From NCBI GenBank assembly GCA_043747765.1, contig JAYTOM010000525.1, positions 1 through 5,493 on the forward strand: 5,493 nt of DNA. Direction: 5' to 3'. This DNA is from WLMZ01 sp043747765 (lineage in GTDB: Bacteria > Actinomycetota > Acidimicrobiia > Acidimicrobiales > Ilumatobacteraceae). Position numbers and translations under genes: made by a program. Shown piece by piece: positions 3,705-5,493 of the stretch (its first letter is position 1; each line of letters begins with the position of its first letter). The notes under the pieces are model-generated. The model made no database searches. It saw only the letters and a program-made list of their open reading frames with translations, and had not been told where the DNA came from.

Positions 3705-5378
3705 ATGCGTCGCTGTGCTTTCGCGCTGCTCACCTTCAGCATCGCGGCTGGCTGCGCGTCCGCGGGCTCTGCGGAATCGTCCGTTTCAACCACTCAGGCG
3801 AACGCAGCATTGTCGACGACATCAGTACAGGAAGCGGCGTCGCCGGCGGCAGCGACCTCTGCACCGATTGTTGTCGGCGACACCGCTACGTCGGCGAGCC
3901 CGCCGAGCACCACCGGCGTCATCGCGTCATCGTCGACACTCGGCCGCTCGACATCCACGACCGCTGCGCCGACGACCACGACTCAGCCAGCTCCGCCGGT
4001 GGAGCCGTCGATCGAAGCGACCGTCGCGGTCGGTGACGGCCCGAAGCCGATCGTTACCACGTACAACCGGATCTGGGTGGCGACTCCAACGGAGATCTTG
4101 AAGATCGACGCGACCTCGAATACGGTCCTGGCTCACCTCGCTCGCGCGGGCACGATCGCGATGACGGTCAACCCGTACCCGAGCGGACCCCCGGACGCGC
4201 CCGAGCCGCTGTTCGCGTGCTCGACGCAAGACACTGTCGAGATCGACAGCGCCAGCGCGACGATCGTGGAGACCTACCCGTACGGGTGCACCGGCATCGT
4301 CTATGGACCGAACGCGTTGCAGGTCATGAACGGCACAGAGGTGGTCGAGATCGTCCCCGGCGGTGATCTCATCGCCGACACCCCCGTCGGCGCCGGCGGC
4401 GCCGGGCTCGGCTACACCGACGACGCCGTCTGGGTCGCGGACACGACCGCGGCCACCGTCACCAGACTCCACTCCGGGTTCCACACCATCGACGCGACCG
4501 TCGCGACACGCGCAGCGACAACCAACCAGGTGCTCGGAACCCACGCCGCGATCTGGGTCACCACAACACCAAACAAAACGACAGCGGATCAGACATCGTT
4601 GATCCGGATCGATCCGGCGACCAACGAGATCGCCCAGACCTACGCGGAAGGCATCGACGCCGACGGTCTCGACCTGTCCGGCCGATTCCTGTGGGTCACC
4701 GGCAAGGACAGCATGTTCATCGTCGACACCGCCACCAACGAAGTCGTCGCACGACCACAACTCTTGACCGGCGCCAGCAGCGGTCACGTGGTTGCCGCGA
4801 ACGGCAGCGTATGGATGACCATCGACTCACCAGGCGCGGTTCTGCGGATCAATCCGGGCTCATTCGGTGACGCCGAACCCACCACACAAACCACGCCCAC
4901 CCGCATCGAGGTCAACACCGGATGCCCATCAACGATCGGCGTCAGGTCATCGTTGCAAGGCACCCCCTTCGCCAACCCCGACACCACCGTCCTCGCCGAT
5001 CAGTTCGTACCCGACGCACCGAGCGGCGCGCTCATCTGCCGATTCGCTGGAGTCAACTTCGCCCAGACCGGACACGGATCAGTCGGAGTGATCGGCGGGA
5101 ACCTCACCGGCTCCACCCAGATCGACGCGACTGCCGCAACCACACTCGCCAAGACAGCCAACGACGTCCAGCCGGCGCCGTTCGCCGTCTCTGGCTGCAT
5201 GCCCGCTGACGTCGGCACCCGCTACATCGTCATCGCCTTCACCTACACCGGAAAACCCGACGTCGACCTCTGGTACATCGACAACACGTGCCCAAACCTG
5301 TCCAACGGCACCAAGAACGCCGGCCCACTCGTCAACGGCTACGGCCGACAATTCGCCACGCTCATCGCACCAACCTGA
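3705..5378 (+). CDS. Secreted beta-propeller lipoprotein with Ser/Thr linker and C-terminal four-cysteine domain
   Basis: The 557-residue protein starts with a lipoprotein signal MRRCAFALLTFSIAAGC with Cys17 as lipidation site. A low-complexity linker rich in Ser, Thr, Ala and Pro follows (about 18-100, including TTAAPTTTTQPAPP). Residues 103-390 carry at least five propeller blades of the YVTN/NHL or virginiamycin-lyase-like type, each with a hydrophobic-Trp strand (RIWVAT 122-127, AVWVAD 241-246, AIWVTT 282-287, FLWVTG 328-333, SVWMTI 368-373). Several are followed by an IDPATNEI-like turn (KIDATSNTV, RIDPATNEI, IVDTATNEV). The remaining part (about 400-557) has cysteines at 407, 445, 498 and 529 and is not one I recognise. 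No catalytic residues are evident, so a binding or scaffold role on the cell surface is more likely. Its start is fixed by the signal peptide. Confidence 0.88.
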   Translation: MRRCAFALLTFSIAAGCASAGSAESSVSTTQANAALSTTSVQEAASPAAATSAPIVVGDTATSASPPSTTGVIASSSTLGRSTSTTAAPTTTTQPAPPVEPSIEATVAVGDGPKPIVTTYNRIWVATPTEILKIDATSNTVLAHLARAGTIAMTVNPYPSGPPDAPEPLFACSTQDTVEIDSASATIVETYPYGCTGIVYGPNALQVMNGTEVVEIVPGGDLIADTPVGAGGAGLGYTDDAVWVADTTAATVTRLHSGFHTIDATVATRAATTNQVLGTHAAIWVTTTPNKTTADQTSLIRIDPATNEIAQTYAEGIDADGLDLSGRFLWVTGKDSMFIVDTATNEVVARPQLLTGASSGHVVAANGSVWMTIDSPGAVLRINPGSFGDAEPTTQTTPTRIEVNTGCPSTIGVRSSLQGTPFANPDTTVLADQFVPDAPSGALICRFAGVNFAQTGHGSVGVIGGNLTGSTQIDATAATTLAKTANDVQPAPFAVSGCMPADVGTRYIVIAFTYTGKPDVDLWYIDNTCPNLSNGTKNAGPLVNGYGRQFATLIAPT

Positions 5379-5393
5379 ACCACAAACTCGGAC

Positions 5394-5467
5394 CATCGCA
5401 GCGATGAACCTCGTCCATTGCACAGCGCCCAACCCATCGCTGCAGGAACGACACGAGGCGCTTTTCT
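5394..5467 (+). terminator. Dyad-rich region after the lipoprotein gene, terminator or boundary element
   Basis: GCAGCGATG (5398-5406) and CATCGCTGC (5435-5443) are a perfect 9-base inverted repeat. CATCGC/GCGATG at 5394-5406 forms a smaller nested palindrome. AGCGCC (5424-5429) and GGCGCT (5457-5462) pair and are followed by TTTCTT, as in an intrinsic terminator. The left end, AGCGCCCAAC (5424-5433), resembles the inverse of the 3651-3660 end (AGCGCCGAAC), and GCCCAAC fits the RYYYAAC attC core. The right part of any such element would lie near or beyond the window edge. No gene is evident from 5379 to 5493. Confidence 0.45.
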
Positions 5468-5493
5468 TGCTGTGATCGGTCAGACATGGCAAG

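Noticed and set aside
3554..3793. 80-residue N-terminal extension of the nucleotidyltransferase frame
   Set aside because: It would overlap the lipoprotein signal peptide and the repeat element and carries no domain-like sequence; GTG 3553 with a -10-like hexamer is preferred.
3026..4036. Plus-strand frame of 336 codons across the HTH gene, nucleotidyltransferase and lipoprotein start
   Set aside because: It crosses three better-supported genes and an intergenic repeat, with no start signal and no recognisable domain.
3927..4787. Minus-strand frame of 286 codons under the propeller lipoprotein
   Set aside because: Composition is dominated by Gly, Val, Asp and Arg, a mirror of the sense gene; no motif and no start signal.
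5371..5487. 38-codon minus-strand frame starting MSDRSQQEKR near the right edge
   Set aside because: Too short to judge, lies over the dyad-rich 3' region and has no clear ribosome binding site or homologue known to me.
1..5493. CRISPR array, tRNA or rRNA
   Set aside because: No regularly spaced repeats and no cloverleaf or conserved rRNA segments were seen on either strand.

Overview
The window is high-GC DNA with short intergenic gaps, and several genes carry a -10-like hexamer exactly six bases before an ATG or GTG, as expected for leaderless transcripts. Two secreted lipoproteins are present, one with a long Ser/Thr/Ala/Pro linker. This suggests a high-GC actinobacterium, possibly of the Acidimicrobiia type; the lineage is an inference from style, not from a marker gene. 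No rRNA, tRNA, CRISPR array or IS transposase was seen.

Layout, left to right. On the minus strand, read from 2072 down to 1, lie a tyrosine recombinase with all six catalytic residues (1161-2072), a ribbon-helix-helix antitoxin and MazF-family toxin pair (818-1057 and 514-831), a small zinc-ribbon CPCC-type cysteine-rich protein (170-559) and the start of a membrane-anchored protein that leaves the window (1-141). On the plus strand follow a small six-cysteine lipoprotein divergent from the recombinase (2227-2661) and a two-gene toxin-antitoxin-like unit with an ATGA overlap (2752-2988 and 2985-3245). Then come a short nucleotidyltransferase-like gene on the minus strand (3269-3553) and a 557-residue beta-propeller lipoprotein (3705-5378). 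A dyad-rich 3' region closes the window.

The most notable feature is not a gene. Intergenic spaces carry a family of related GC-rich elements at gene boundaries. An 18-base word is identical at 2675-2692 and 3584-3601. A 25-base word at 3636-3660 recurs with two mismatches, inverted, at 1105-1129, directly after the recombinase. Two elements fold into imperfect stem-loops, and some carry ends resembling the RYYYAAC/GTTRRRY core of integron attC sites. The elements bracket self-contained one- or two-gene units with their own promoters: mazEF, the TA-like pair and the nucleotidyltransferase. I infer a cassette-array or integron-like island run by a XerC/D-type recombinase that shows no obvious IntI-specific insertion. 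The repeats are seen directly; the mechanism is a hypothesis.

The genes do not form one pathway. They look like an accessory-gene collection (toxin-antitoxin, possible small-molecule modification, surface lipoproteins) of the kind found in integrative islands.
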